From an uncultured Pseudomonadota bacterium (GTDB taxonomy: Bacteria > Pseudomonadota > Alphaproteobacteria > Rs-D84): a DNA stretch of 50,842 nt. The translations under genes were made by a program, and so were the position numbers. Positions 15,990 through 24,324 of this stretch are shown piece by piece. Numbering within the stretch: position 1 is the first letter of the stretch; each line of letters starts with the position of its first letter. The stretch covers positions 1 to 50,842 of the forward strand of contig CADBBQ010000003.1 in the NCBI GenBank assembly GCA_902793005.1, written 5' to 3'. The notes beneath the pieces are model-generated. The model was not told the DNA's origin. It searched no databases and saw only the letters and a program-made list of their open reading frames with translations.

Positions 15990-16736
15990 ATGGCGACGCA
16001 ATCTGATATAATATCTTTGAATAAAATTTGCAAAAGTTTCCCGTTGGAAATTGGTGGTACACAACAAGTTTTGTTTGATATTGACATTAATATCAAATCG
16101 GGGGAATTTGTATCGATAATGGGGCCGTCGGGGTCTGGGAAATCAACGTGTATGAATATAATTGGTGCGCTGGATTCTGCGACATCGGGAACATACAAAT
16201 TATATGGTCGCGACATATCGACAATGACGGACGACGAATTAGCAATCGTGCGCAACGAATATATCGGATTTGTATTTCAAAACTTTAATTTATTACCAAA
16301 AAGAAGTATTTTGGATAATGTTATGTTGCCATTGATGTATCGCGGATTGCCGATGTCTGAACGGATATCAAAATCGCGCGAGATGTTAAAATTGGTAGGG
16401 CTGGCGGATTTTGAAACATATTTGCCAACGCAATTATCGGGTGGTATGAAGCAACGCGTTGCAATCGCGCGTGCATTGGCGGGAACGCCTAAATTGATTT
16501 TGGCGGACGAACCAACCGGTGCATTGGATTCCAAAATGGGAAACGAAATTTTACAGTTTTTTAAAAAATTAAATCGCGATATGGGAATAACAATCGTAAT
16601 GATTACTCACGAATTTGATATTGCGAAATATTCAGATAGATTGATTCATATTTACGACGGTCGGGTCACATACGATGGAAAAATACCACGCGCAGAATCT
16701 GAATTAATGCCAAAATCCAAAAGGGGCGCCAAATGA
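15990..16736 (+). CDS. MacB-like ABC exporter ATPase subunit
   Basis: The 248-residue ABC ATPase of the LolD/MacB/FtsE class has Walker A GPSGSGKST (about residues 46-54), Q-loop 'VFQNFNLL', signature LSGGMKQR, Walker B 'LILADEPTGALD' and switch His in 'IVMITHEFDIA'. It powers the permease encoded next; its stop and the permease start overlap by 4 bases. MacB of E. coli is a single chain of ATPase plus permease; here the halves are separate genes. The substrate is not predictable from sequence. Confidence 0.9.
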   Translation: MATQSDIISLNKICKSFPLEIGGTQQVLFDIDINIKSGEFVSIMGPSGSGKSTCMNIIGALDSATSGTYKLYGRDISTMTDDELAIVRNEYIGFVFQNFNLLPKRSILDNVMLPLMYRGLPMSERISKSREMLKLVGLADFETYLPTQLSGGMKQRVAIARALAGTPKLILADEPTGALDSKMGNEILQFFKKLNRDMGITIVMITHEFDIAKYSDRLIHIYDGRVTYDGKIPRAESELMPKSKRGAK

Positions 16737-17950
16737 CTTTTAACGATATAATGAAAGAATCTTGGCTGTCAATCAGTGGCAATAAACTGCGTTCTTTTTT
16801 GACCGTATTGGGTATTATTATTGGCGTTATGGCGGTTGTAATAATGGTTGCGGTTGGTGAAACAGTCCAGCAATCTATCACAGACCAATTTTCGTCCCTG
16901 GGGACAAATACGATTGTTATTCGTGCGGGTGCGGCGCGTGTTGCGGGTGTGCGTATGGGAAACAAACAAACACTAACCACCGATGACGCAGAATTTTTGG
17001 CGAAATTGCCCGATGTTGCCGCCGTGACCCCAATGCAAATGTCATCTGCCCAGGTTGTATATGGAAACAAAAACTGGTCAACATCAATGATTGGCGCATA
17101 TCCGGATTATCAAACCGTTCAAAATGTTGAAATAGAACACGGAACTTTTTTTGATGCGGATGCGGTAAAAAATGCGGCGACATATGTTGTTATTGGGCCG
17201 GATGTTGCGTCGGAATTGGGTATGCCGTCAAATCCAGTTGGTGAAATAATCAGGATTCAAAACACTCCGTTTGTTGTTATTGGTGTGACCAGCGCCAAGG
17301 GCGATTCTGTGATGGGCAGTGCCGACGATATGGTAATGATTCCAATTACTACATTAAAAAAGCGTTTATCCGGCAGTCGTTTTCCAAACGCTGTTCAATC
17401 AATTGTTTTGAAATTGTATCAAGATGCCGATAACAATATCGCGACCGAACAAATAACCGCCCTGCTCCGTTCACGTCATCGGTTAAAAGATACCGACGAA
17501 GACGATTTTCAAATCACTGATATGAAACAAGTTATGGAAACAATGTCAACGGTGACGGGGTATATAAAACTGTTGTTGGTGGCGATTGCGGCGGTGTCAT
17601 TGTTGGTTGGCTCGATTGGTATTATGAATATGATGTTGGTATCGGTCGCGGAAAGAACACGCGAAATCGGTGTGCGCAAGGCCATTGGTGCACGCGAACG
17701 ACATATTATCATACAATTCTTGTCGGAATCTGTATTGATTTCGTTCATAGGTTCTATGACGGGGTTGTTATTGGGTGAATTATTGGCCCAAGGTGTCGGT
17801 CGTTTGTGGTTGGGGTATAATGTGCCGTTAAGTATTTGGCCGGTTGTGCTGTCGGTGACGGTTGCGATTGTTGTTGGTTTGGCGTCCGGTGTTTTTCCAG
17901 CAATCAAGGCTGCAAAACTAAATCCGATTGACAGTTTAAGGTACGAATAA
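16733..17950 (+). CDS. MacB-like ABC exporter permease subunit (FtsX superfamily)
   Basis: The 405-residue membrane protein has an N-terminal helix ('LRSFLTVLGIIIGVMAVVIMVAVG'-like region, about 18-42). A large periplasmic MacB-PCD-type domain follows (about 50-275), and then three C-terminal helices with 'VAERTREIGVRKAIGAR', the FtsX-domain signature. Together with the preceding ATPase, MacA-like adaptor and TolC it makes a complete tripartite exporter. MacB systems work by mechanotransmission and not by carrying substrate across the inner membrane. The antiporter gene begins 1 base after its stop. Confidence 0.9.
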   Translation: MTFNDIMKESWLSISGNKLRSFLTVLGIIIGVMAVVIMVAVGETVQQSITDQFSSLGTNTIVIRAGAARVAGVRMGNKQTLTTDDAEFLAKLPDVAAVTPMQMSSAQVVYGNKNWSTSMIGAYPDYQTVQNVEIEHGTFFDADAVKNAATYVVIGPDVASELGMPSNPVGEIIRIQNTPFVVIGVTSAKGDSVMGSADDMVMIPITTLKKRLSGSRFPNAVQSIVLKLYQDADNNIATEQITALLRSRHRLKDTDEDDFQITDMKQVMETMSTVTGYIKLLLVAIAAVSLLVGSIGIMNMMLVSVAERTREIGVRKAIGARERHIIIQFLSESVLISFIGSMTGLLLGELLAQGVGRLWLGYNVPLSIWPVVLSVTVAIVVGLASGVFPAIKAAKLNPIDSLRYE

Positions 17951-17951
17951 A

Positions 17952-18860
17952 ATGATGTATTTATTATTCGTTTTAGGGCTCGCTTTTTTGGTCGGTGGTG
18001 GCGAATTGTTGGTCAACAGTGGTGTAAAACTGGCAAAAAAATTACACCTGTCGCCATTGGTAATTGGCATTGTTTTAATGGGGTGCGGAACATCCTTGCC
18101 GGAATTGTCGGCATCCATCACCGCGTTATCGAACGGTGTGCCAGGTATGGCGTTTGGCAATATTATCGGTTCAAACATATCAAATATTTTATTTATCCTG
18201 GGTTTATCTGCGTTGTTGTCGCCTGTGCGCATAGGTTGGACCGGATTCCGTCGTGATGGATTATTTTTGTTAATGTCGGCCTTTATGATGGGGCTAGTAA
18301 TGTGGTTTGGATACCTGGATACAGTTATCGGGATATTTTTTATTTTATTTATATTGGGCTATTTTGTTATTTGTTATGACAAAGAACCCGAACCCGAAGA
18401 TTTGCATTTAACGCGTCGCAAAGAAATATCTGTATTGTTATATATCGCATTATCAATTCTGGGCATAGCAACAATCATATATGGTGCCGATTTATTGATT
18501 GCGTCTGCGACAAAAATTGCGCGTATATGGGGTGTAAATGAATCAGTATTGGGATTAACATTAATCGCGTTTGGAACATCCCTGCCTGAATTAACGGTGT
18601 CAATCGTTGCGGCGATACATAAACACACATCGGTTGCATACGGTAATATCATCGGCAGTAATATCGCCAATATATTTTTAATTATGGGTGCAATGGGATT
18701 GATATATCCAACACCTGTGCCCCCATTATGGGCCAGTTTTTGGGTTATGGTTGCCGCAACAATTGCGATAATTATATGTGGTGTTTTTGGCAAGATTCCG
18801 CGTTGGGTTGGTGCCCTGTTTTTGGTTGGATACATCGGGTATGTATGTTTGCTATTCTGA
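17952..18860 (+). CDS. Calcium/sodium antiporter, YrbG/CaCA family
   Basis: The 302-residue protein has about ten membrane helices and two inverted alpha-repeats: 'GCGTSLPELSASITA' with 'GNIIGSNISNILFILG', and 'AFGTSLPELTVSIVA' with 'GNIIGSNIANIFLIMG'. The Glu of each T-S-L-P-E and the Asn/Ser of GSN line the ion site in this family. It would exchange Na+ for Ca2+ across the inner membrane. Translation starts 1-2 bases after the permease stop, so it is the last gene of the efflux operon, before a strong terminator. A functional link to the exporter is not obvious. Confidence 0.9.
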   Translation: MMYLLFVLGLAFLVGGGELLVNSGVKLAKKLHLSPLVIGIVLMGCGTSLPELSASITALSNGVPGMAFGNIIGSNISNILFILGLSALLSPVRIGWTGFRRDGLFLLMSAFMMGLVMWFGYLDTVIGIFFILFILGYFVICYDKEPEPEDLHLTRRKEISVLLYIALSILGIATIIYGADLLIASATKIARIWGVNESVLGLTLIAFGTSLPELTVSIVAAIHKHTSVAYGNIIGSNIANIFLIMGAMGLIYPTPVPPLWASFWVMVAATIAIIICGVFGKIPRWVGALFLVGYIGYVCLLF

Positions 18861-18861
18861 T

Positions 18862-18893
18862 AAAAAAACACCGGCGTTTGTCGGTGTTTTTTT
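18862..18893 (+). terminator. Terminator of the tolC-antiporter operon
   Basis: The stem CACCGGC/GTCGGTG (one G-U pair) with loop GTTT is flanked by a run of seven A and a run of seven T. It starts just past the antiporter stop. Confidence 0.8.
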
Positions 18894-18945
18894 ATAATTT
18901 CCCGGGTTTTTTTGATTCGTTTTGGCCGGGAATTTGTGGAAAATA

Positions 18946-19818
18946 TTATATGTTCATTTTGTGTTTTATGCCGGTTAATGCCGGTGTTTTTATGCCTAAT
19001 TTTTCGGCGCGATTTAATATTGTGTCAAACGCAAACAGTCCTTCGACCGTGCCAACCAATGTTGTTCCGTTTGCGATTGCGACACCCGCGGCATAATTGC
19101 GACTGGTAATGGATGTTGCCGATAAAAACAAATCGCCTAAACCACACAGTCCGGTAAATGTCCGCAGGTTTGCACCCATAGCCAAACCAATATTTATAAT
19201 TTCATTGCAACACTGGGTAAATATCATCGCCCTTTCATTTTCGCCGGCCGTTTTGATTGATAAAAAGCCGGCAATCAATGCCATAACATTTTTTCCAACG
19301 CCACAAATTTGTGCACCAATAACATCATCTGTTTCATCCAAGTGTGCCAAATTCAATACCGCCCTGCCCGCGTCCAACGCACGCCCTGTTCCGGCCAATG
19401 TTGAACCGGTGGGAACGCCATTTGCTACCTCGGCCGCGAATTGCGGACCCGACAGAACCCCAAAATCAACACATTGTGGCAACGCGTCCATCAAAATCTC
19501 GCTCATAAATTCGTGTGTTTTACTGTCTGCGCCCTTGGTACAGATAATAATTGGCTGATTGTTATAAACCGTTACGAATTTTTTTAATGTGTCTTTGAAA
19601 AACGCCGCCGGTGTCACGCACAGCCATACATCTGTATCCGCGATATCGTCCGGATTTTTTACAACAGTTAAATTTGCGGGTGTATCAACCCCGTCAAACT
19701 GTTTATATTCGCCGTCAAATGACCACAGAACGACATTTTTACCGCCACGCGCGATATTTATCGCCAACGCTGTGCCCCACGCGCCTGCACCGATAATACC
19801 AACGTTTTGAAAATTCAT
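18946..19818 (-). CDS. gpsA: Glycerol-3-phosphate dehydrogenase [NAD(P)+]
   Basis: GpsA reduces dihydroxyacetone phosphate to sn-glycerol-3-phosphate for phospholipid synthesis in the cytoplasm. The 290-residue protein has the Rossmann motif 'GIIGAGAWGTALA' (about 7-19), 'CTKGAD' and 'LSGPQFAAEVANGVPT'. The catalytic Lys is in 'GVGKNVMALIAG', and the C-terminal 'GLCGLGDLFLSATSITSRNYAAG' is typical. It is some 40 residues shorter than most homologues, mainly at the C terminus. The ATG directly follows the TAA stop of the TPR gene. Confidence 0.95.
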   Translation of the reverse strand: MNFQNVGIIGAGAWGTALAINIARGGKNVVLWSFDGEYKQFDGVDTPANLTVVKNPDDIADTDVWLCVTPAAFFKDTLKKFVTVYNNQPIIICTKGADSKTHEFMSEILMDALPQCVDFGVLSGPQFAAEVANGVPTGSTLAGTGRALDAGRAVLNLAHLDETDDVIGAQICGVGKNVMALIAGFLSIKTAGENERAMIFTQCCNEIINIGLAMGANLRTFTGLCGLGDLFLSATSITSRNYAAGVAIANGTTLVGTVEGLFAFDTILNRAEKLGIKTPALTGIKHKMNI

Positions 19819-21438
19819 TTATTGAACCTTTTTCAATTTCTTTTCCAGCACCGGTTTTACGACCAACCCGTCATCAGATAACTCAATCGCCCGCGCGTAT
19901 GCGTCGCGTGCCAATTTAGTATCGCCATTTTCGACATACATATCGCCCAAATGTTCAAACAATGCCGAACAAGAGTTTGCAATTTCGCCAACGCGTTCCA
20001 TTAAATCCAATGCGGCGGGCAATCCTTCGCGGGCGCGCACAACATATCCCAGTGTATCCCACGAACAAATGTCGGCCGGCGCAAATTGAACCAATGCCAA
20101 ACTGTACGCATAAGCCCGGTCTAAATTATCTTTTTTGGCAGCCCAAATGCGCGCCTGGATACTGAAAATATCAGGGTCCGGTTTTGCCAATAATATTGTT
20201 GCCGAATCCACATCTTTCTGTGATGCGTCCAGATTGCCGAATATAAAATTAACCTCGGCCCGCATTTTAAACAAATACGCGCGTGCCGCGGTTGAAATAT
20301 CCGGGTTATCCAATGTTTTATCAATTGTTTTTAATGCCGCACGCGCTTGCCCCTGTTGTGTTTGCCATCCGACCAACTGATTTACCGCCGGCATAAACAA
20401 AGGCTGGGCCGCGATGGCCTTGCGCACATCATCAACATTACGATTTATCTCGGCCAAACGCAGTTTAACAAACGGATAATATGGGCTGGATTGGTCAATT
20501 TTAGAAAAATATTTATCGTAATTTCCCATATTGGCAATCATATACAATCCCGAATGATAATTTACCGCATCGCTCTGTATCGGGTTTGTATCGGCCACAT
20601 TTTCCGCAAATCGCAACAGTATCAGCGATAAATCCGAATGGGATAATGCCTGGGTATGGGCAACCGTTTGCACCAGGTTAAATGCCAATTGGTTTTTGTA
20701 TCCCGAAAACAGTGACCAATCCGGAATTTCGTTATATCCAATCATAAACATACTGCCGGGTTTGGTGGTAAATTTTGTCCGCAATGTATTTGCGTCATTA
20801 TCCATATCAAAATGCTTATAAAAAGACATTAAATACAGGTAATCATTGATGTTTAAAAATTCCGGTTTTACCTCGCGGAATGCCGCGGCGGCCTTGGCGG
20901 CCCTGCCCTGTTGAGCATAAATTTGTCCGCGCAGAAACGCCTGCCACGATGGATTTGTGTCCAATGAATCAATAAATTTGAATGTTTTGGTAATATAATT
21001 GTTTGCAACACCCGACCAAATGCGGAACGGCGACAACAGCCGCATATTATCGTTTTTATGTTTTGAATATATATCCGCCCATTTGCCATTTTTTACCAAA
21101 TTCGCATCAACAATTATGCGTGAAACGATGGTTTTTTGCTTTTGTAATTCGGTAATATCGTCCGGAATAACGCCATTTAAAAAATCGGTCAACACACGCA
21201 TTTCTGCAACAGATTTATATTCGCGGGCATCATCAGTTATTTGCCCCAAAAATTCATCTGCGCGGTCAAAATTATTGGTGTATAACGCGTGTTGTGCCGC
21301 CAAAAAAGCACCATAGTTTGTTGTTGGAATTTTTCCATCCGATGACACGGATGGGACCCGAGTGTTTGCCATATGAATCGCCACCAAACCGGCAACTAAT
21401 CCCGCAGACACAAATAAAAATGTTTTTGTTGGTTTCAT
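19819..21438 (-). CDS. TPR-repeat protein with N-terminal membrane anchor or signal
   Basis: The 539-residue protein has a hydrophobic N terminus (about residues 6-24). Helical repeats fill the rest, including 'AFLAAQHALYTNNFDRADEFLGQI' near 48 and 'YVENGDTKLARDAYARAIEL' near the end. It resembles the TPR proteins commonly found in alphaproteobacterial envelopes. The partner is unknown. It is followed immediately by gpsA and shares a 26-base divergent spacer with rsmG. No Shine-Dalgarno sequence precedes its ATG; TATCAT lies 9 bases upstream on the minus strand. Confidence 0.8.
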   Translation of the reverse strand: MKPTKTFLFVSAGLVAGLVAIHMANTRVPSVSSDGKIPTTNYGAFLAAQHALYTNNFDRADEFLGQITDDAREYKSVAEMRVLTDFLNGVIPDDITELQKQKTIVSRIIVDANLVKNGKWADIYSKHKNDNMRLLSPFRIWSGVANNYITKTFKFIDSLDTNPSWQAFLRGQIYAQQGRAAKAAAAFREVKPEFLNINDYLYLMSFYKHFDMDNDANTLRTKFTTKPGSMFMIGYNEIPDWSLFSGYKNQLAFNLVQTVAHTQALSHSDLSLILLRFAENVADTNPIQSDAVNYHSGLYMIANMGNYDKYFSKIDQSSPYYPFVKLRLAEINRNVDDVRKAIAAQPLFMPAVNQLVGWQTQQGQARAALKTIDKTLDNPDISTAARAYLFKMRAEVNFIFGNLDASQKDVDSATILLAKPDPDIFSIQARIWAAKKDNLDRAYAYSLALVQFAPADICSWDTLGYVVRAREGLPAALDLMERVGEIANSCSALFEHLGDMYVENGDTKLARDAYARAIELSDDGLVVKPVLEKKLKKVQ

Positions 21439-21464
21439 AACTTTTATATGATAAAATATTTTTT

Positions 21465-22028
21465 ATGGAAAACAAAGACAAATTTGAAATATACAAAAAT
21501 TTATTGCGCGAATGGTCGGGGCGTATGAATTTGGTGGCGCCCAGTACCCTGTCCGATATTGATAATCGGCATATTGCCGATTCTGCCCAATTGGCCGAAT
21601 ATTTGCCGGCTGATTGTGATGTTATCGATTTGGGTTCTGGGGCGGGGTTTCCTGGTGTTGTTTTGGCAATATTGGGATGGCGTGTTACTTGTATAGAATC
21701 AATCGGTAAAAAGGTGGCGTTTTTGACCGAGGTTAAAAATCAATTGCATCTGGATAATTTGACGATATATCACGGGCGGGTTGAAAATTATGTTGCAGGT
21801 TTAGATTTGTCTAAAAAATATATTTTTACGGCGCGTGCGTTTGCGCCACTGGTTCGGATTTTGGATTATGTTTATAAAACCAGGTGCGAATTATTTTTGT
21901 TAAAGGGTTCGCATATCAAAGAAGAAATAAATGCGGCTAAACGAAAATATAATTTTGATTTTAAACTATATCCGTCTAAAACGGGTGACGGTTTTATAAT
22001 AAATGTTAAAAATCATCGCTATATCTGA
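21465..22028 (+). CDS. rsmG: 16S rRNA (guanine527-N7)-methyltransferase RsmG
   Basis: RsmG (GidB) makes m7G527 in 16S rRNA; its loss gives low-level streptomycin resistance in other bacteria. The 187-residue protein has 'YKNLLREWSGRMNLVAPSTLSDI', the SAM-binding 'VIDLGSGAGFPGVVLAI' (about 57-73) and 'ARAFAPL'. rsmG-parA-parB is the classic order near the origin in many bacteria, but mnmG is not upstream here. No Shine-Dalgarno sequence is seen; TAAAAT (21452-21457) ends exactly 7 bases before ATG, consistent with a leaderless transcript. Confidence 0.95.
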   Translation: MENKDKFEIYKNLLREWSGRMNLVAPSTLSDIDNRHIADSAQLAEYLPADCDVIDLGSGAGFPGVVLAILGWRVTCIESIGKKVAFLTEVKNQLHLDNLTIYHGRVENYVAGLDLSKKYIFTARAFAPLVRILDYVYKTRCELFLLKGSHIKEEINAAKRKYNFDFKLYPSKTGDGFIINVKNHRYI

Positions 22029-22050
22029 TGAAGTGTTAAAAAAGCCGGCA

Positions 22051-22064
22051 ATTTCATATGAAAT
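22051..22064. promoter_or_regulatory. Palindrome TTTCATATGAAA, copy 1 (possible parS-like site)
   Basis: A perfect 14-base palindrome (ATTTCATATGAAAT) lies inside the large terminator loop after rsmG. Apart from the central two bases it matches the inner part of the bacterial parS palindrome TTTCACGTGAAA. A second copy lies 225 bases downstream, and the parA-parB operon follows. The parS role is inference. Confidence 0.35.
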
Positions 22065-22274
22065 ATTTAATAGTTTATTGTAATTTGCGTGTTTTTATTT
22101 AAAATTGTTAAAAATTACCGGCTTTTTTGTGGTTTTTTATTAAAAATGCCGGTGTTTTTTTGTTGGTTTTAATTTTTTTAATATTTGTGCAAAAAAATTC
22201 CCGGCATTTGCCGGATTTTTTAATATGTTTTTATCAAAAAAGCCGGGCAGGGTGTTTTGGCTGAGTTTTATGTT

Positions 22275-22290
22275 TGTTTCATATGAAATT
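22275..22290. promoter_or_regulatory. Palindrome TTTCATATGAAA, copy 2 (possible parS-like site)
   Basis: TGTTTCATATGAAATT differs from the parS consensus TGTTTCACGTGAAACA at the central CG and the last two bases. It lies about 105 bases before parA, a usual place for a parS or a ParA/ParB-regulated operator. No consensus TTTCACGTGAAA was seen elsewhere in the window. Confidence 0.4.
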
Positions 22291-22396
22291 GTAAATAACT
22301 TTATGAAAATACATTGTTTTTGGTGTTTGTTTTTATATTGCTTGACCGAATCGGAATTTTTGCTAATCATCAAAAGCAGAAAAGGAAGTGAATTTT

Positions 22397-23170
22397 ATGA
22401 CCAGAATAATCGCATTTGCAAATCAAAAGGGCGGGGTGGGAAAAACTACAACCGCAATCAATATTGGTGCGTCTTTGGCGGCGATAAAAAAACGCGTGTT
22501 GTTAATTGATTTGGATCAACAAGGAAACGCCGGAACAGGATTGGGTTTTGTGCGTGCCCAACATTCGCAAAGTGTGTATGGGGTAATTATGGGGACGGCA
22601 AATATTACCGATAATATATTGACGACGGCGGTGCCAAATTTGCATTTGTTGCCATCGGGTATTGAACTTGCCGGGGCCGAGGTTGACTTGCTGGATGTTG
22701 AAAATCGCGAATATCGTTTGCGTGATGCGTTGGAACCTGTGTTGGGATATTATGATTTTATTTTGCTGGATTGTCCGCCGGCATTGGGACATTTGACTTT
22801 AAATGCATTAAATGCCGCCGACAGCGTTATAATCCCGCTGCAATGCGAATTTTTTGCATTGGAAGGTATCCGTCAATTGGTCAGTACTATCAATATTGTA
22901 CAACAAAAATGGAATCCAGATTTACGCATTTTGGGCGTGTTATTGACGATGTATGATAAACGTTATTCGGTGACGCGTGATGTTGAAAATGATGTGCGTA
23001 AAACTTTTGGTGATACGGTGTTTAAAACCGTGATTCCGCGCAATGTCCGTGTGTCCGAGGCACCCAGTCACGGCAAACCGGCACTGTTTTATGATTTTAA
23101 TTCAACCGGTGCCCAGGCGTATTTGCGGGTTGCAACCGAAATTGTTAATAAATTAGAGCAGGGGGAATAA
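22397..23170 (+). CDS. parA: Chromosome-partitioning ATPase ParA (Soj)
   Basis: ParA is a DNA-binding ATPase that drives segregation of ParB-parS complexes. The 257-residue protein has the deviant Walker A 'KGGVGKTT' (11-18), 'LIDLDQQGNAGTGLG', the switch-region 'LLDCPPALGHLTLNAL' and 'PLQCEFFALEGI'. The start at 22397 is chosen over GTG 22388 because AGGAAG occupies 22383-22388 with normal spacing to 22397. parB starts 4 bases after its stop. Confidence 0.96.
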   Translation: MTRIIAFANQKGGVGKTTTAINIGASLAAIKKRVLLIDLDQQGNAGTGLGFVRAQHSQSVYGVIMGTANITDNILTTAVPNLHLLPSGIELAGAEVDLLDVENREYRLRDALEPVLGYYDFILLDCPPALGHLTLNALNAADSVIIPLQCEFFALEGIRQLVSTINIVQQKWNPDLRILGVLLTMYDKRYSVTRDVENDVRKTFGDTVFKTVIPRNVRVSEAPSHGKPALFYDFNSTGAQAYLRVATEIVNKLEQGE

Positions 23171-23174
23171 TATT

Positions 23175-24053
23175 ATGGCATCAAAATTTGGATTGGGACG
23201 TGGATTGGCCGATATCCAGGCCGGTATGGGCGCAATTCCGGATATATCAATTTTAACCGGTGGCGAACGTGTGGTGATAAAACAAATACCATTGGCACAA
23301 ATTGGTGCCAACCCGGACCAGCCACGCAAAACTTTCAAAGATGCTGAATTAAACGATTTGGCCGCATCAATCCGTGAAAAGGGTGTTTTACAACCGATTT
23401 TATTGCGTGCGGTTGTGGGGCGTCCATATAACTATGAAATTGTGGCAGGCGAGCGTCGTTTTCGTGCGTCTAAATTGGCGGGGTTAAATGAAATCCCGGC
23501 GGTGATTAAAAAATTGGACGACAATAACGCAATGGAAATCGCATTGATTGAAAATGTTCAGCGCGAAAATTTGGACCCCATAGAAGAGGCCGCTGCATAC
23601 AAAAACCTGATTGAAAAATGTAATTATGATATGGCGGATGTGTCGCGCCTGATTGGTAAATCGGAAAGTTATATTCGTAATGCGATGCGGTTAATGGATT
23701 TGCCAGATGCGGTGCGCGAAATGGTGTCACGCGGGGAAATATCTGCGTCCCACGCGCGTACGATTGCGGTGGCTGAAAATCCGACCAAATTGGCGCACGA
23801 AATTGTTGAAAATAAAATGTCGGTGGCGGATGTTGCGACACGTGTGAAAAATGTAAAAAGGGCCGGTAAAAGCCGGGGCTTTTCATCTAAAACAATTGAT
23901 GAGAAAACCGTTAAAAAAATAGAAAACGATATTCAAAAATCATTGCACGTGCCGGCAAAATTGGTTGAACGCCGGGGTGGGGCGGGGCAAATTGTATTAA
24001 AATTTGCAACGCGTATGGAAATGCAAGAATTGGTTGAAAAGTTAACAAAATAA
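23175..24053 (+). CDS. parB: Chromosome-partitioning protein ParB (Spo0J)
   Basis: The 292-residue protein has an N-terminal ParA-interacting segment ('KFGLGRGLADI'). The ParB/Srx CTPase domain carries 'NPDQPRKTF', 'EKGVLQPILLR', 'GERRFRASKLAG' and 'ENVQRENLDPIEEA'. A helix-turn-helix for parS follows ('ADVSRLIGKSESYIRNAMRLMDLP'), and then a C-terminal dimerisation domain. It loads on parS as a CTP-dependent clamp. It is co-transcribed with parA and followed by a terminator. The candidate parS variants upstream of parA are the natural targets to test. Confidence 0.96.
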   Translation: MASKFGLGRGLADIQAGMGAIPDISILTGGERVVIKQIPLAQIGANPDQPRKTFKDAELNDLAASIREKGVLQPILLRAVVGRPYNYEIVAGERRFRASKLAGLNEIPAVIKKLDDNNAMEIALIENVQRENLDPIEEAAAYKNLIEKCNYDMADVSRLIGKSESYIRNAMRLMDLPDAVREMVSRGEISASHARTIAVAENPTKLAHEIVENKMSVADVATRVKNVKRAGKSRGFSSKTIDEKTVKKIENDIQKSLHVPAKLVERRGGAGQIVLKFATRMEMQELVEKLTK

Positions 24054-24074
24054 AATTGTTGAAAAAATACAATG

Positions 24075-24102
24075 TTTTTGCCGGCAAATGCCGGCTTTTT
24101 TT
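24075..24102 (+). terminator. Terminator of parA-parB
   Basis: A 6-bp perfect stem GCCGGC/GCCGGC with loop AAAT is followed by seven T. A further loose inverted repeat (TTCCCGGC 24123-24130, GCCGGGAA 24149-24156) lies just downstream. Confidence 0.8.
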
Positions 24103-24176
24103 GATGTTTTTTTTATAAATGATTCCCGGCAAAAATTAAATAAAAAAAGCCGGGAAACAATAAATTCTTAATCGAT

Positions 24177-24299
24177 ACAAAATTTAACAATTTTGTGGGG
24201 GCCGGGTAAAAAAATACCGGCAAATGCCGGTAGGATTATACCCACAAAATTTAACAATTTTGTGGGGCCCAGGTAAAAAAATACCGGCAAATGCCGGTA
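24177..24299. repeat. Two 56-bp near-identical direct repeats of paired hairpins
   Basis: Units 24177-24232 and 24244-24299 differ at two positions. Each holds an A/T hairpin (ACAAAATT/AATTTTGT, loop TAAC; in the second unit extended to 11 bp by CCC/GGG) followed by an ACCGGC-AAAT-GCCGGT hairpin. The second copy ends in a T run and also acts as the terminator of pal (minus) by symmetry. With two units and an 11-base gap this is a local tandem duplication and not a CRISPR array. Confidence 0.8.
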
Positions 24300-24305
24300 T
24301 TTTTT
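24275..24305 (-). terminator. Terminator of pal
   Basis: The stem AAAAAATACCGGC/GCCGGTATTTTTT with loop AAAT is symmetric and lies 20 bases past the pal stop codon. It is the 3' half of the second 56-bp repeat unit. Confidence 0.75.
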
Positions 24306-24324
24306 TGTATCTTTCAATCAACAA

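Larger units (their letters stand above)
22029..22396. other. Palindrome-rich A/T intergenic region upstream of parA
   Basis: This 368-base gap shows no ORF with a credible start. It holds an 11-bp perfect stem with a 69-base loop (AAAAAAGCCGG 22038-22048, CCGGCTTTTTT 22118-22128), which would terminate rsmG. A CCGGC-ATTT-GCCGG hairpin lies near 22203-22216, and two copies of ATTTCATATGAAAT or its variant lie near 22051 and 22276. The parA Shine-Dalgarno sequence AGGAAG is at 22383-22388. Confidence 0.6.

Noticed and set aside
22029..22396. A small gene between rsmG and parA
   Set aside because: Frames here are short, A/T-rich, without ribosome-binding sites, and cut by hairpins.
24177..24299. 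CRISPR array
   Set aside because: Only two repeat units, each itself a double hairpin, with an 11-base gap and no cas gene; better explained as a tandem duplication.
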